From: Apostichopus japonicus
Lineage: Eukaryota; Echinodermata; Holothuroidea; Aspidochirotida; Stichopodidae
NCBI RefSeq assembly: GCF_037975245.1
Contig: NC_092577.1
Coordinates: forward strand, 3,493,501 to 3,557,500
Length of the DNA: 64,000 nt
Reading direction: 5' to 3'
Each line of letters opens with the position of its first letter. The stretch's first letter is position 1. The notes under the pieces were generated by a model. That model saw only the letters and a program-made list of their open reading frames with translations, had not been told where the DNA came from and did no database searches. Made by a program: the position numbers and the translations under genes. Positions 1 to 12,770 of the stretch are shown here, piece after piece.

Positions 1-210
1 TATAAATGTGTCACATACTGTATGACATTAATTGCTACAGTACTTACAGTATAAATGAAAATTGTTTGGGAGATGACCGGCTCTTCCAGTCAATGCCCCT
101 CCTTCTCATTCTACCACCCAAATTGCTTAGACGTTTGTTTTTGAGTTCAGATTTGTTTTTCTTGTTAAAAGTCTGAAGGGTGTCTTTTTTTTCCTTCTCC
201 ACTTTGTCAG

Positions 211-3200
211 GTTTATGGTAGAGGGACTGGTGCTGAATGTCGCAAGCTCGTCCAATCATTGAACTTCACCTCTGGAGAGCTGGAGGAACAAGAGAAAGAA
301 AAGGCAGCAATAACTGAGATATCAAACAGAGATGGATTAATTGTGGTAAGCTATCACAGCATTGACATTTTGAGTATGATATATTATGAATATTCATGAT
401 ATACTGTACATAATAATTAAATTATTATCATTTTGCCTTTAATTCTTATCAATTTTCCTTTAATTCTTCCTTTTTGGGGGACATAGTGATCAAAGTTACA
501 AAGAGTTTGGAAAATGCCTCGGTCACTTCCTCACAAAGAGCCCAAATTTATTGTAATATCTATATTTTACAGAACCATGTATTCCTATACATAGAAGTAA
601 AAACTGCTAGGACAGTGTTTAATTATAGCTCTGACTGTCTTGAATGTTGGCATATATCCATTTACACAGTAGACCTACTGGATGAAAGACATGAACTGTT
701 ACAAATTATTGACCTTTGTAAGTCGAATTATTTTCTCTGAAGAGTACTGCAAACTGTTTTTTATGTGAAAAGGTCATGTTGGTGGTTGATCGAAATTATC
801 AGAAGTATCTAATGGATGCTGTCACCCTCCACATTATTTTGTAGACATAAAAGAGGGTGTAATTTGTCTACAAAACAAAAGTACTCACTAAGGGAAATTA
901 TTGGATTGTGTCTTGGGAATGAAAATTCTTGATGAAGTGTGAGTATGAGTGACCATGTCTAATTACTGTAAAATGAATGTTCAATATTGCTGCATATTAT
1001 TTAGATTGCAATCATTGTATAGTTAATACCTCCAAGAGACAGAAGGGAATACCTTGTTTTAAAGGATGGCTACAGCTCTTTTGGGTTTCTAGATATTCAC
1101 CCTAAAAAAATATGTCAAACCTGGAATGCTCTTTTAAGTCTAAACTGGCAATGACAGTTCTGCGGTGCAGACCTTAATATTTATATTAATCTACTGTTTC
1201 TCAAATTCTAACAGCTTGACCAAAACATATTCTTTTAACTTCAACAACTGAGCACACTTGGATGACATACAGCTTGCAAACATGTCATTTGAGGCCATGA
1301 AAGTCTTATGATTTCTGTGTTTTATCTTGGGAACTGATCTAATGGCCTGTGTTGCCTACAAAGTGGTTAAAAGTCTGAACAAGTTGCAAACACAATTAAC
1401 TCAAAAGCACACATTTTTGAACTGTATTCCTTTGGTGTGTGTATTTCTGCTTGGTGAGTACAAGAACCCCATCGAAATTTGTGGATGTCAAAAGTCAAAG
1501 TCTGATAACACCATCACTCAAGAAGTACATCTTTGTTGAACTTCATACTTAATATGTACATCCAGCTTGATGAGTGCAAGAACCCTATTGAAATTGGTAG
1601 AGATCAAAGGTCACAGGAGGTCAGCAGGTGTCTTAAACATAGTAACTCCAGAATTAAAGCTACAATTAATCTGTGAATTCTCCGATGCTATAATTTTCAT
1701 TTGGTGACAGGAGTTGACCAATTTCAGTTCAGTTTACATTTGTGGGGGTAACAAATAACAATATACAATAGTCATCCAGGAAATGAAATCTGCTGCAAAG
1801 AGTTGATAATCTTGTGTTGGGTGATTTAAGCACACTCAAGTGATTTACACTACTGTAGATGGCTTTGGCTTTGGCAGTAAGTTGTGAAAATATTTCATAA
1901 TGTAAGTGCAATGTCATGTAAGCCCAATTGGATGGGTTGGTGGCAGAGCTGACTTTCTAGCTTAAATTGGTGAAAGAAAATATCCAACTGCTCATACCTA
2001 GAACATTTATAGTTGTCTATATTTCACATAGGAAGACTGTGTGTTCTTTCTCGGTATTGAAACATTTTGGACTGAAAATTCTATACTGTAAAATCCTTAC
2101 CAAATCCTTACCAGCTACAAATAAGAGCTGGAAATCTCTGATTGTTTCTGGTTCTCACATAATTCTTGGACAAATTAAGCTCTTTTCCCCTACATTAGTC
2201 TTATAGTGAAAGTTTGAGTAAATTATATGGCAAGGAATCACAAAGCCAAATGGCTTTCTGGTTTTCCTCACTGAATCCCCCCATTTTTGTAAACCCCTTA
2301 CAGTACATCGGTTGGCAACTCTGTGAGACTAATAGTTGCTCTTGTTACACTCAAGTTGATAAGTTTGAAGTAATAGAAAGTTTAAGAAATACCATGACTT
2401 TATTTCTTCCATTTATCTGAATCATTTTTTTGGGCAAAGAGCAAAGAAATGTATGGCTAGAACAGGGTCCGAACCTTCGACCTCAAGGTTGCAGGCCTAG
2501 CACTCTACAGACTTAGTTATTTAGCCCTTAGTTGGTGGGAATCCCTACTGTATATACTGTACTATATAGCCATTTCATTGCTGGTGTAGCAGTCAGGAGC
2601 TACAGTTCCCTGTATACCTTGTAACCAGGCATCATGCCACAGTGTCATTTGATACAATCCAGAGAAACAAACATTATTCTATTAACAGATTGGAGCAGAG
2701 GAAGAAAATGAAGAACAAGAACTAACTTTCGTCTCAAAATGGACAGACTTTATCGATCAACCGGCCGATGCTGCAACAGATGAACCTCAGTCTGAACAGT
2801 TTGATGGAAAGGAAAACAGGCATTTTGTTACAGAGAGACCAGAGGTGAGGAAAGGAGGGAGAACATGGCCGTCAAGAAAGAGGCAGAAAGTTCAGGGCGG
2901 TAGAGGCAGGTCTTACCATGAAGATGAATATGGGAATGACGAACCAGAATTTTTCCATAGCAACAGAGATGTGACAATGCCAGCCTCATGTGAATATTCA
3001 ACGGCGACTTCTAGTAGCAGAATAGGTGGTGTGATACATTCACAAAGAAGTAACAATGGTAGTATAAGAGAATTCAAAGATAGAACAATTACGGAATCAG
3101 AGAACAATAACCATTATCATCGATTACCATCTAACACCAGAAAAAAAAGTTTGGGAGAAAGTACCAAATTGCTCTCTGAAGACAAAATACTAGGCGAACG

Positions 3201-3603
3201 AGAACTTGTCGACCATGGAAATTACAACAAGAAGGACAATAGCTTGTTAAGGAACAAATTTTCAAGTCATACGACTTTTCAAACCGAAGAACAGTGTATC
3301 AGATCAGATCGGAGTGTATCAGATCAGGGTAAGAGAACCCAAATGAAACCACAAGTTATAAAGTATTCCAAAGAACATAGTAAATCATCCAAATGGAGTC
3401 TCTTTCTGGAAACAGAAGAAGAGACCGATCCATGTCAAGAGGCAGGATTCTTGCAGGAGGATCATACTTTGAATGACTCCGGTAATCTGTATTCACAAGA
3501 GGAAAACTTCACTACTGAAAGAGAGGTATCAAGCTGTACGAATGTGGAGAGTATATTTCGTGTTCCAGTTGAGACCGAAAAGGACTATTCTTGGGTGGAT
3601 TGA
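211..3603 (+). CDS. MRNIP: MRNIP homologue (MRN complex-interacting protein), last two exons; 5' end outside window
   Basis: Two exons are visible: 211-345 (after a pyrimidine tract and AG, ending before GTAAGC) and 2689-3603 (after an AG, ending at TGA 3601-3603). Both are in phase 0 and give 45 + 304 residues. The first exon encodes VYGRGTGAECRKLVQSLNF, which matches the conserved region after the N-terminal zinc ribbon of vertebrate MRNIP, known there as AYGEGSGADCRRHVQKLN. Two short SKW-type motifs (SKWTDFID and SSKWSLFLE) match the S-[RK]-W motifs of MRNIP. The rest is low-complexity, acidic and basic, as in the family, with a likely nuclear signal PSRKRQK. Known role: binds the MRE11-RAD50-NBS1 complex, supports ATM signalling and protects stalled forks. 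The zinc ribbon exon(s) must lie left of the window. The identification rests on remembered family sequence, so it is good but not searched. Confidence 0.82.
346..2688 (+). other. Intron of the MRNIP homologue
   Basis: This stretch lies between a GTAAGC donor and an AG acceptor that join in phase. The short open frames inside show no recognisable family. It holds one tRNA-like repeat (separate entry) and otherwise AT-rich unique-looking sequence. Confidence 0.75.
2455..2530 (-). repeat. tRNA-like sequence, probably a SINE head
   Basis: On the minus strand the sequence reads like a tRNA. It has an A-box-like segment with TAACTAAGTCTGTAGAG, a B-box-like GGTTCGGACCC, and ends that can pair over about five bases (GGCTA with TAGCC). 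The anticodon stem does not pair well, so a functional tRNA is unlikely. It sits inside an intron. A decayed tRNA pseudogene is the alternative. Confidence 0.5.
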
Positions 3604-4844
3604 TTGATTGATTTTGATTGATCGATGCTTTCATTGATTGCTCGAGAAAGGAAAGAATGGATATATTGGTGACTGAACATGGTCACACACCCGTGTCTGC
3701 AAAGTTTACAGTTTCAGTTTGTAACAATCTGGTGGTAGAACAGAGGATTATGTATGGAGAGACAAAGTATATCAGGTTCAATATTTACATATTTAGTAAG
3801 TTTAGTCTCACCAAACTGTTCACCTTGAATGATGAATAGTAAAGGATGACTTTTATGCCCAACATTAAATTTTGATATGTTGTGGACCATTCCAAAGCAC
3901 TGCTATCAACTCTCAGCTTGTATTCTTTTTATATCACTTTTAAATTTTTGAGAAATAACTTTTTAAACAGCCAAGGTTCATTACTGAACGTGACTGGACT
4001 GTCAGTTCCACAGATGCAACACAAAAACTCAATGGGCAATCATAATAATTCTATAATATGATATCAAATGATATGCTTACAATGTATGTGTGTGTTACAA
4101 CTTTTTCAGGGCAAGAGATGTTGGATGTCATGCAATAAATGATGCTGTGTTGTGTACATGATGTTAAAAGAAAAATTGTAATAATAATAATTGGTTGACC
4201 TATCCGGGTTTATTCCATTATGAATGGTACAGTTGTATGCACACGATTTTGAAGGTGGGAGGCAAATTCTAGAATACCCCAAAAGATGAAGGTAGTGGGG
4301 ATGGATCTGCATGAAAGAACCAGAGAGGAATGAACGATTTAATAAAGGAGGGTTCAGGCCCTGGGGTCGTTCTATCCGAATCGCAAGAAGGGGGGGGGGG
4401 AGGGGGTAGTGGAGAGGTTGAGATTCTTCTTCAGAAAGAATTTAAAACTTAAACGTCAAATGGTGTATTATGAGGCATATTTAGATTACAAATTAAGTAA
4501 ATAAATGGCTTTAAGAGCAAGGTTGTGGTTGTGAGCTGATAAGTATTCTTGATTGATTTTGTGTGTGTGGTTGAAAGATGGTGAACACCCGTAGCAGTGG
4601 TCTAATTCTTTCCCGGCTGACTGTAAACCCCCTCCCCCACCCCCAAGTACCACTCACATTTCACACGCAACTGGAATGGAATCTGTAGTGCTTCCATCCT
4701 TATGCAAATACTCTATTGCAGTTTGTCAATGACGTGAGTAACGTTTCAAATATTTGTAATATTATCATTGCTGGCGAGACACTGATATTGTGTTCACTGG
4801 CCATCATATAAATCCTCAAGAAAGTGTAATTTGTGTTGAATGAA
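3604..4844. other. Intergenic, no gene seen
   Basis: 3' flank of the MRNIP homologue. It contains a TGATTGATT run directly after the stop codon and a poly-G run near 4389-4402. No coding or mobile signature was recognised. Confidence 0.5.
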
Positions 4845-5775
4845 ATATATTCCAGGAATGGTTCTCAGATAACAAGCTTTCACTTAATGTTAAATGAAGA
4901 CTAACTTCATTTTGTTCAGTAATACTGTTAAGATTTTGTACATAAATGATAAGTTTTCATGCCGGGCCAGTCGTCTACATACGGAAAAATAATGTTAGAT
5001 TTCTCGGGTCCTTATAGATTCTACTTTATCTTGGAAACCGCATATTGAATATGTATATCTTCTAAGGTAGCAAAGGGTGTTGGTATATTATCTAAGCTGA
5101 AACATTGTTTACCAAAGAAAGTTCTTCGTGCTTGTTACCTAACATTTACCTTACACATGCACCTACCCTTGTACTTCTTCAACTCAAATATTGCTTGAAT
5201 GTTTGGTTTGGAACTTATGATACAAACCTAAAAAGGCTTATAATCCTACAAAAGAAAGCAGTCAGGCATATCTCTTCCGCAAACAGCCAGGACCACAACT
5301 TGCTTCATTTACCATTTTCAAACTAACCGTGTTGTTCTTAATCTTATTCTGTCATTGTTCGCCGAGTTCTTTTCTCCTAATGAAAGTATACATACACATA
5401 ACACAAGACAATCAAATCAGTTCCACGTCCCTAACTTCAGATCAAACGTCCATAAACAAAGTTTACTCCGCAGAGCCGATGTGTCATGGAACTCTCCCCT
5501 AACTATCTCAGAAATATACCTCTACAGAACTCCAAGAAACACTTGAGGGAGCGTTATAAACAAATTCTTGTCAAACATGTTCTTCTTGTTGTCGGGTTCC
5601 TGTCTATCTATATATCGATCTATCTATTGTTATTTTGTTTTCAATTAGTTATTTCTTCTTCTTTTTTTTTCTGTACAGGAAGTCGCCTAATTGACAAGCC
5701 TACAAAGGTTTTGTTTTAGGTCACTTCTTCTCGCAACGATGTATGTACAGTGGTGTATTCATAAATAAAATGAAA
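4845..5775 (+). mobile_element. Non-LTR retrotransposon (LINE) 3' remnant, frame-shifted
   Basis: Scattered frames encode the end of a reverse-transcriptase ORF. Around 4855-4900 a frame reads like WFSDNKLSLNV. Around 5015-5060 another reads like DSTLSWKPHIEYV. In 5105-5326 the motif YCLNVWFGTYDTNLKRLIIL is followed by QKKAVRHIS. A segment near 5390-5440 has HTHNTRQSNQFHVP. These are typical of the C-terminal part of jockey/CR1-like LINE polyproteins. Several frame changes and stops are present, so it is dead. The end near 5765-5775 has an AATAAAATG-type tail. Confidence 0.8.
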
Positions 5776-6101
5776 TAGGTGTCGTACCGCTAGTTGTCAT
5801 TAATTATTGACTTTCACATTTAATTTTCACTTTCGAAGCCTCCGTAAGCATAGGTGGAAGTTTTAAACTGGCATATCCTACCCACCACACAGGCTATACA
5901 TCTATTTGTGTACGGATTTTGTTTGTTAACGTCGAAAAAGATGTCCTGTTCGTTTAAGGCACTTGGGAGAATACTCGGGAGGATTGACGTCAACTCTGTA
6001 TGGAATATGTCATCTTCCGACAGCTCGCTAGTAATATACACATTTAGCCAAAGAATTTCTAAAATGTATTGAATCACACAATCTGTACTTTGAACTTTGC
6101 T
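5776..6101. other. Short unassigned stretch
   Basis: Open frames exist on both strands (about 5820-6077) but neither has a recognisable domain or clear splice context. I could not choose between them, so no gene is called. Confidence 0.4.
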
Positions 6102-6841
6102 ATTTCATATAAAGGCATAATAAACGATAGTGACTAAAAGTATGCCAATACAAGCATAATATTAGATGGGTTTAAGTTTCATATAAAGGCAAAAAGACAC
6201 GATGAATGAAAGTTTGCTAATACAAGCACAATATTAGGTGATGGTACATTTCAAATGAAGTCAAAGAGAAACGATGGTGAATGGAAGTATGCCAATACAA
6301 GCACAATATAAGTGATGTAACGTTTCATATGAAAGCAAAAAGAAACGATGAATGAAAGTATGCCAATACAAGCACAATATTAGGTGATATTAGGTTTCAT
6401 ATAAAGGCAAAAAGAAACGATGAATGAAAGTATGCCAATACAAGCACAATATTAAGTGATGTTAGGTTTCATATCAAGGCAAAAAGAAACGATGAATGTA
6501 AGTATGTCAATAGAAGCAAACTATTAGGTGGTGTTAGGTAAGGTTTCATATTAAGGCAAAAGGAAAGGATGATGAATGAAAGTATGCCAATACAAGCTCA
6601 ACATTAGGTGATGTTAGGTTTCATATAAAGGCAAAAGAAACGATGATGAATGAAAGTATGCCAATACAAGCAATCTAGTAAGGTGATGTTAGGTTTCATA
6701 TAAAGGCAAAAGAAACGATGATGAATGAAAGTATGCCAATACAAGCAATCTAGTAAGGTGATGTTAGGTTTCATATCAAGTCAATAGAAACGATGATGAA
6801 TGAAAGTGCAAAAACAAGCACATTATTAGGTAATGTTAGGT
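6102..6841 (+). repeat. Tandem array, about 10 copies of a ~70-75 bp unit
   Basis: Each unit begins with TTTCATATAAAGGC, continues with AAACGATGAATGAAAGTATG and ends with CCAATACAAGCACAATATTAGG. Copies start near 6102, 6176, 6249, 6325, 6395, 6467, 6545, 6620, 6692 and 6769. They differ by small indels such as GATGATG versus GATG, so the array has aged. Confidence 0.9.
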
Positions 6842-7384
6842 CTCTTTTTCGACAATGGTTAACCTTTGGAGTACTTGTACATTACTGTTATTGTGGTATG
6901 CTACCTTTAAATATATTGATCTTAACGGACAAAGTCAGCTGTTGTGTTTACAACATATTGTGCTCTATTTGCCTCATATATCAGAAGCTGCTAAAAGAGA
7001 GTACTGAAATATGTTGATAATCCTGTAATTCTAAAATTAGAGCTATTTCTTCTCTTTATTCTCCCCATTTTGTTTAAAAAGCGTGATGTCTTTGCTTCAT
7101 AACGCCATATACGCAAACAGTGGCGCTATTCTGTTTTCATCTCGATAATTAGCGTTTCACCATTTGTTTGTCTCTCTACATACGATTGAATGTGGTAGCA
7201 GTAAGCTGAACAATGCTAGCATTGATTGATACAAACGTTTCCCACCATGTACCTCACAGAGTTTAACCTTATCAATAATTTGTTGAGATGAAATATGTTT
7301 TGCAACATTCATGACTACAAAAGACACCCAAAGTGGAGACACTTAAAGATTGCTTTTCTTCATAAGGTGCTACAAATCGTGTTG
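6842..7384. other. Intergenic, no gene seen
   Basis: AT-rich sequence between two tandem arrays. Short open frames show no family resemblance. Confidence 0.4.
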
Positions 7385-7945
7385 AAGCTACACTATCTAT
7401 GACGTTGAATCTAGCATGTCAAGTTGAATCTGGAATATAAAGTTAAATTAAGAATACCAAGTTGAATTGAGGATATCAAGTTTGGTCTAGAATATCAAGT
7501 TGGAGCTAGAATATCAAGTAAAATATACAATATAACGTTAAATCTGGAATAGTAAATTAAATGTTGAATTCGCTTTGAATTTGGGATGAGAAGTTGAATA
7601 GGAAGAGTATCAACTTGGAACTGGAGTATCTCGTTGAATCTATAGAGTAAAGCTGGAGGCATTAAGTTGAATCTGGAATATCAAGTTAAAATGTGGTCGA
7701 ATGAGAAGTGCAATATGAACATCAAGTTAAGTTTAGAATATTAAGTTGAATCTAGGATATCAAGTTGATCTTGGAATATCAAATAGAATTTGGAATATCA
7801 AATTGAATCTGGAATATTAAGTGGCAGCTGGAATATCAAGTTGAATCTAGAATATCAAGTTGGATTAAGACTATCAAGATGGATTTAGAATATCAAATGG
7901 AAGCTACAATATCAACTTGGATGTTAGATATCAATTAGGTTATTA
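7385..7945 (+). repeat. Degenerate minisatellite, ~19-20 bp unit (copy 1)
   Basis: Repeats of the form GTTGAATCTGGAATATCAA fill this stretch, with many substitutions. The same repeat family is found at 19440-19990, at the same position relative to a broken TRIM fragment. It therefore marks the left edge of a duplicated block. Confidence 0.85.
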
Positions 7946-8059
7946 CTGGCATGATGTAAAACTGGCAAACTTTAGTTTGATTTCACCAATAGAACGGCTG
8001 GGAATCAAATCCCAATTGAACTTTGTATGTATTGGTCGTTCGGACAATTCATGTTCTAT

Positions 8060-9100
8060 TTATAACTTTATAGTGACAATGAATTAGTTGGAATGTTGTT
8101 CATTGGTAGACTATATTTGAACAGTTTCCGGGTATTATAAGTGGCTATAATTAATATGTCCTCTCCTCCGGCTTCTAATATGGTTGCACAATGAGCTGCT
8201 TCATTCAGTGGTCGTTTCATTCGTAAAGTTGGCCATCTTGACCAAAGTGTACCAGAATATATCTCTTCTGATCGGAGATGAATATCTTCCATAAAATACA
8301 GTATAGATAAAGTCGCGTTTGTCTGTACAGACAATGGGGTGTCCAATCACCTCCATTAAGACATGGTTTTGTGATCCTTCCATGGTGATTGTATATGCTC
8401 TCTTAGTACTTAAATCACATATCACAAGACTACATAGCTATGAACAGTGCTACCATAAGCTCTACTGTATACATCTGGGTAGTGTTATAGTTTGACCATA
8501 ATTCAGGTGATCACAATGTGATTGTTGATTAGATCAGTACAGCACAGAAGCTATACGCACGTCGCTAACCGATCTGCTGGCCAGTTGCTGATGACGTTAC
8601 CCAATATTCCTCTTGGTACATATGAACCATCACGAATGTCATTAATACAGATTTCTTCAAGCTGGCAAACAGTTGCTACTTTGTGACGAGATAGGAAACG
8701 ACAGTACCGGAGAGGTATAATATTTCCCTTGTATAACCAGATCCTGATTTTCTCTGTTCCTCTGTTGTTTCTTATTTGTTATTGACAATGATGTGTCTGT
8801 TAGAACTATATGTGGTACCAATGCATACGATGTTGCAATCCTGTTGAACCATTAACTTTCCAACCCAAAGATTTGATTCCTGTAACTTTAACAACAGACT
8901 TTTTCTGTTGCTAATAGTGAAGATCATTTGGTTTTTATTTCTTTTTACTGCTATATCTATAGCCAATTCATTTAACATTTCGTCCAAGTTTTTTACTTTT
9001 CATATGACAGTGGTAAAAATCAGTAGTGCTTTTACCAGGTTCTGTTACCGTTACTTTCAGTTAGATTCGTGTAATGACATAAATCTCGTTAGGTAATTCA
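8060..9100 (-). pseudogene. TRIM family 3' fragment, frame-shifted (block 1)
   Basis: Minus-strand frames match pieces of the TRIM genes in this window. 8425-8201 contains VCTDKRDFIYTVF, matching VCTGKKEFIYMLW in the gene at 22748. 8346-8068 contains LEAGGEDILIIATYNTRKLFKYSL, read here only as a match to the last propeller blade. 8987-8772 contains a piece resembling the end of the coiled coil (ELAIDIAVKRNK). The pieces sit in different frames, and RING and B-boxes are absent. A close paralogue, broken in the same way, lies at 20180-21120. It belongs to a subtype diverged from the full-length genes. Confidence 0.8.
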
Positions 9101-10925
9101 TGAAGTTTACTTTCGTTGTCACTTAGATTACTCTACTTCAATTAGTGTAAGTCTCTAGTTATTCTAGTTCATTTATTGTTGGTCATGCACATCATGACTT
9201 ACGTTCTCACTGTAAGTGTATGGTTCGCAAACTAGTAAACTGTTAAAAGTGTTACAAACGAACTGTTTCTTGTGCATCACATGAATATGGCACCTTTAAC
9301 ATTCCTTAACCGTTGATATTTCTTCCAGTATGATCCCTCGGGAGTATTCGTTTTACATATTACACACGCAATGATAAACATCATGACATATGTCATGATA
9401 AATTGCTTTAAATCAGACACTGACGATCACCTTCAGATGCAGTTTAATGTAGGGCACAATCACATCCTGAGACGGGAAAGGGGGTGGGGTGCGAGGCAGG
9501 ACTCCATGAAACCAAAGTGTTAGGAATATTCGACAAATGATTCTTGAAAGAATTGGTTACTTAGAAGTGTGAAACATGTTTTTCACTTGCAAAAGTGGGA
9601 AAGGTAAAGAAAAACTGATTTAAGAGATCGTCAGAATAATGTTTATAATGGGTCTTCGTATATGATAGATCAAACCCGAAAAACTAAGTCTGTATGTCAC
9701 AGACATAATACTGACTTTGAAGGTGAAAAGATTACGCTTAAAAAAGGGGGAAAAAACATTAATCAATGATTAAAATCGTAACAGTGTGACTATAGTCTGG
9801 CCAATTTCATACTTCTGTACAACTTTCAGGAATGTGAATTCTGGTTGAACATTATTGTTATGTTATTCGTTGTCAACGAAAAACGCGTACGGTACTTTTA
9901 AAAACCATGTAATTCCAGATAGATTCCAGATTGAAACAAATGTAACTCCATATAGAGCCAGGGAAAGAAAGCCATACAACTCAATCCAACCTGAACCGCA
10001 GTCTCCATACATCCAAACTGACTATAACCGTATGTTCTATAGCAAGAGACCATATTTTAAAGCAACATAGGCAGAGATAACAAGGAAATTTCATTGTTTC
10101 ACTCGTAAGTGACTCAGTTGGGCATGTGTTAATACATAGTGATGTTTTAATGTGTATTGATGAGCATCAAATAACAGTTCGTATGACACAATCTGGTGTC
10201 TCATCTCTACCGAAAATTCAACTTAAATTTTTTAAAGACTAACATTAATTCGCTAGATTGAAGAGGCAATCGATCTGATAAGGGAGTGGGATGGGGCCCC
10301 AGATGAGCTGAACTGCTGTGGCTAGTGCTTCGAAGTAACCCCATCGGTGGGGCACCGTGTAGTGATTTGGTTGGGTTATAGTGTAGTTTTAACTTGAGCC
10401 CAGGGCTGATGATATCCATTATGGCCTGACTCCTCCATCTGTTGCATCCTCACGTAATCCCGCTGTATCAAACATTAACATTTGTTGGTAAAGTAGTACC
10501 AGAATATAAAAACCGTCATTTAATATTAAAATTTCAAGTTATCCAATATCTCACACTTTCCTCTTCTTCTTATTTACTAAAAATAACTTAATATGAGGGT
10601 AACGAAATAATTTGGTGTAAATTGACACAATATATGTATCCACGTGATGACCGCCGCTGTTTTTAGTTTTAGTTCACAAACTAATGGTAAAGTAGCATAT
10701 CAGCTTAAGGTTTAAAAAGAATAAATTTATCAAATTATGGTTGAAATTAAAACATATCCTTCATTGTCCAACTGAGAATTGTTTGAGGAATATATTCATT
10801 ATGTTGGCAAGTAGTCTGCTTACATTCTCCTAATATTAGCTTTGATATAACCTGTCGACATTCAGTGAATTGTATATCATACTTAATCGAGCAGTACTAG
10901 CAACCTATTTGATAGCTTTATTTCA
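9101..10925. other. Duplicated non-coding flank (block 1)
   Basis: The sequence is collinear with 21120-22747: both carry the TCATGACA-rich motif, then an AACGCGTACGGTACTTTT stretch, then a segment with GTCTCATCTCTACCG. A 25-bp scrap of TRIM B-box sequence lies near 9275-9305. Open frames here (for example 9855-10070) recur in the paralogue, but no domain is recognised. Confidence 0.65.
9355..9405. repeat. TCATGACA/CGTCATGA-rich motif, copy 1
   Basis: Several near-palindromic copies of ATCATGACAT and GTCATGATAA lie within 50 bp. The same cluster recurs at 14338, 21236 and 45769, always in duplicated TRIM-block flanks. Confidence 0.7.
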
Positions 10926-12560
10926 CTAACAGACCATACTGTAGGTGTAGACTTTTCCCGTATGATCAGTGGCTATCAGTACTTTCTCCTCCCCGTCTGC
11001 ATCTAATATCATCAAAGATTCAGCATCCTCATCCACTGGTCTTGTCGTTAGCAGTTGTCGGCCATCTTGACTGTACTGTACCAGGATACGTCTCACATGA
11101 CCTGAGATACAGGGGCTCCATAAAATGTACAGTATATGAACTCTATCTGTGCAGACTTTGTAAGGATCCCAGTCACAGCCATCAAGATCTGGCTTGGAAA
11201 ATTCATACATCAGCTTACTCTCTGATCCCTGTATGGATAATGCACAGGCTCCCTTACCCTCATAGTTACAGACGATGAGATTACTTCTATGTACAGTGAT
11301 ATCAGGCACATATTTGATTACATCTGGTAATATTATGGAGTGACAATACTTCAGCTGATCAGTAAAAACATAGATATTTCTGCTATGAGTACCAACAATG
11401 ACGCGTTTGTTGACATGATCAGTCGTTACACACTTCAATCCCAGATTTGCTGGCCAGTGTCCAATGACGTCACCAACATTCTTCGTGACAAATGAACCTT
11501 CACGAAGATCATAAATACCTATTTCACCAGGAGAACAAGCTGTTGCAAGTTTGTGTGGAGATAGAAAACAGCAGTAGACGCACACTAGTTCTGTTGATTT
11601 TATCCGATGCTGAGTTTCTAAATGTCCTCTCTTATTAAGGAGAGTGATGTAGGTAATGTCATCACTACCGCCGTGATGACAATTTTTGGATGTACCACTT
11701 TACAGTTTTTGTGAACCCCTTAACTTTAACTTCAAACTCTTCATGTTCACTAATCGTTCCGTTATGAAATAGATATTTCGTTATGTCACCGATTATAAAA
11801 TCAGACAGGGATTCTATATTTGGGAACTCCTTTTTCATTTGTTTTAGAGGTTTACATGCTTCTCTAATATCAGGAATACACTGAGCATATGCCCACTCGT
11901 CTTTAGATGCAAGAATAGATGAAGTGATGGTTGTAAAGTTCTCGTAACGTTCAATAATCTGCTGACAATGATTTGATACTTTTTGAAGCTCATCCTCCTG
12001 TTGCTTTGTGCGAATGTCAATATCAACTGCCAATTCCTTTAAATTGTCATCTAACCTTTTTAGCCTCTCATCAACTCTTTCCTCACGTTTATCGCATTTC
12101 TCAATAAATGCTAGAGATTCATGATCATATTTTCTTTCTGTTTCCTTTATGATTTCTTCATATTTCTGTTTCACTTCATTCAACTCTTTTTCCTTCCTGA
12201 CCCTTACTTGTAGTTTTTCACCATCCCTTCTGTTGCATTTTCTCTTTCAGTAGTGACTTTTTTCTTATCATCTTTAAGTTTGCACAATAGTTGTTTGTGT
12301 TGGATTTTCAAAGTGTCCGTCTTTTCCGCGGTATTTTCAGACAGCTTTCCTATAATTACTTCAACCTTTCCAGGTAACTCGTACAGTCTAATTTTCTGTA
12401 TGTTTATTTCAGTCAGTTTCGATTCAAGTAGAATTCTTTCATGTCTTGCTAGTTCATTGACCTCATGTAGATCATGCCCTTTGTGTTTGCTGTAGGTACA
12501 CGGCATACAAACCGGTACGTTTCTACATGTGCTACAACACAACTGGGCTTGTTGTTTCAC
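10926..12560 (-). pseudogene. TRIM pseudogene, 5'-truncated and frame-shifted (block 1)
   Basis: The minus strand matches the intact gene at 22748-24934 from the second B-box to the C-terminus, in three frames. 12560-12204 covers B-box 2 (CSTCRNVPVCMPC) and the start of the coiled coil. 12183-11665 covers the coiled coil. 11585-10926 covers the propeller, ending VYTYSMVC. Breaks: a small deletion near 12190-12235, where the intact copy encodes GLMDINNRR, and a loss near 11670-11690, where the intact copy encodes DITSTLDGK. The RING and first B-box are missing; homology stops near 12570, where SINE-like sequence begins. It cannot make a RING ligase. Confidence 0.9.
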
Positions 12561-12589
12561 ATGAATATGCCCTTAATAACAGTTATTCA

Positions 12590-12770
12590 AAGCCATAAAT
12601 ATATATATTTATAGCCATAAATATATATATATATATATAAATATAAATGAAAAACGTAATGAGTTGGAAAATCAAGAACAGTGAAAAAACTTTCAGCCTC
12701 CACCGGGATTCGAACCACGGGCCTCCCGCTCTGTACGCGGACACCCTAACCACTAGGCTATGGACGCTGA
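12590..12770 (-). mobile_element. tRNA-derived SINE with TA-rich tail
   Basis: On the minus strand, 12766-12692 reads as a tRNA-like head: acceptor ends GCGTCCA and TGGAGGC pair with one mismatch, the A box is TAGCCTAGTGGTTAGGGTG, and the B box is GGTTCGAATCCC. A body and a (TA)n tail follow to about 12590. The T-stem has two mismatches and the loop would give an ACA anticodon, so it is read as a SINE, not a gene. It lies at the break point of the TRIM pseudogene. Confidence 0.75.

Noticed and set aside
5820-6077. Overlapping open frames on both strands
   Set aside because: Neither shows a family motif or splice context, and an open stretch of this size can occur by chance.
9855-10070. Open frame with QPEPQSPYI, repeated at 21682-21909
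   Set aside because: Shared because the blocks are duplicated; the frame is not kept in the other related flank copies (16200 and 46260), and no domain or splice sites are seen.
12692-12766. Functional tRNA gene
   Set aside because: T-stem mismatches, an odd ACA anticodon and an attached SINE body with TA tail.
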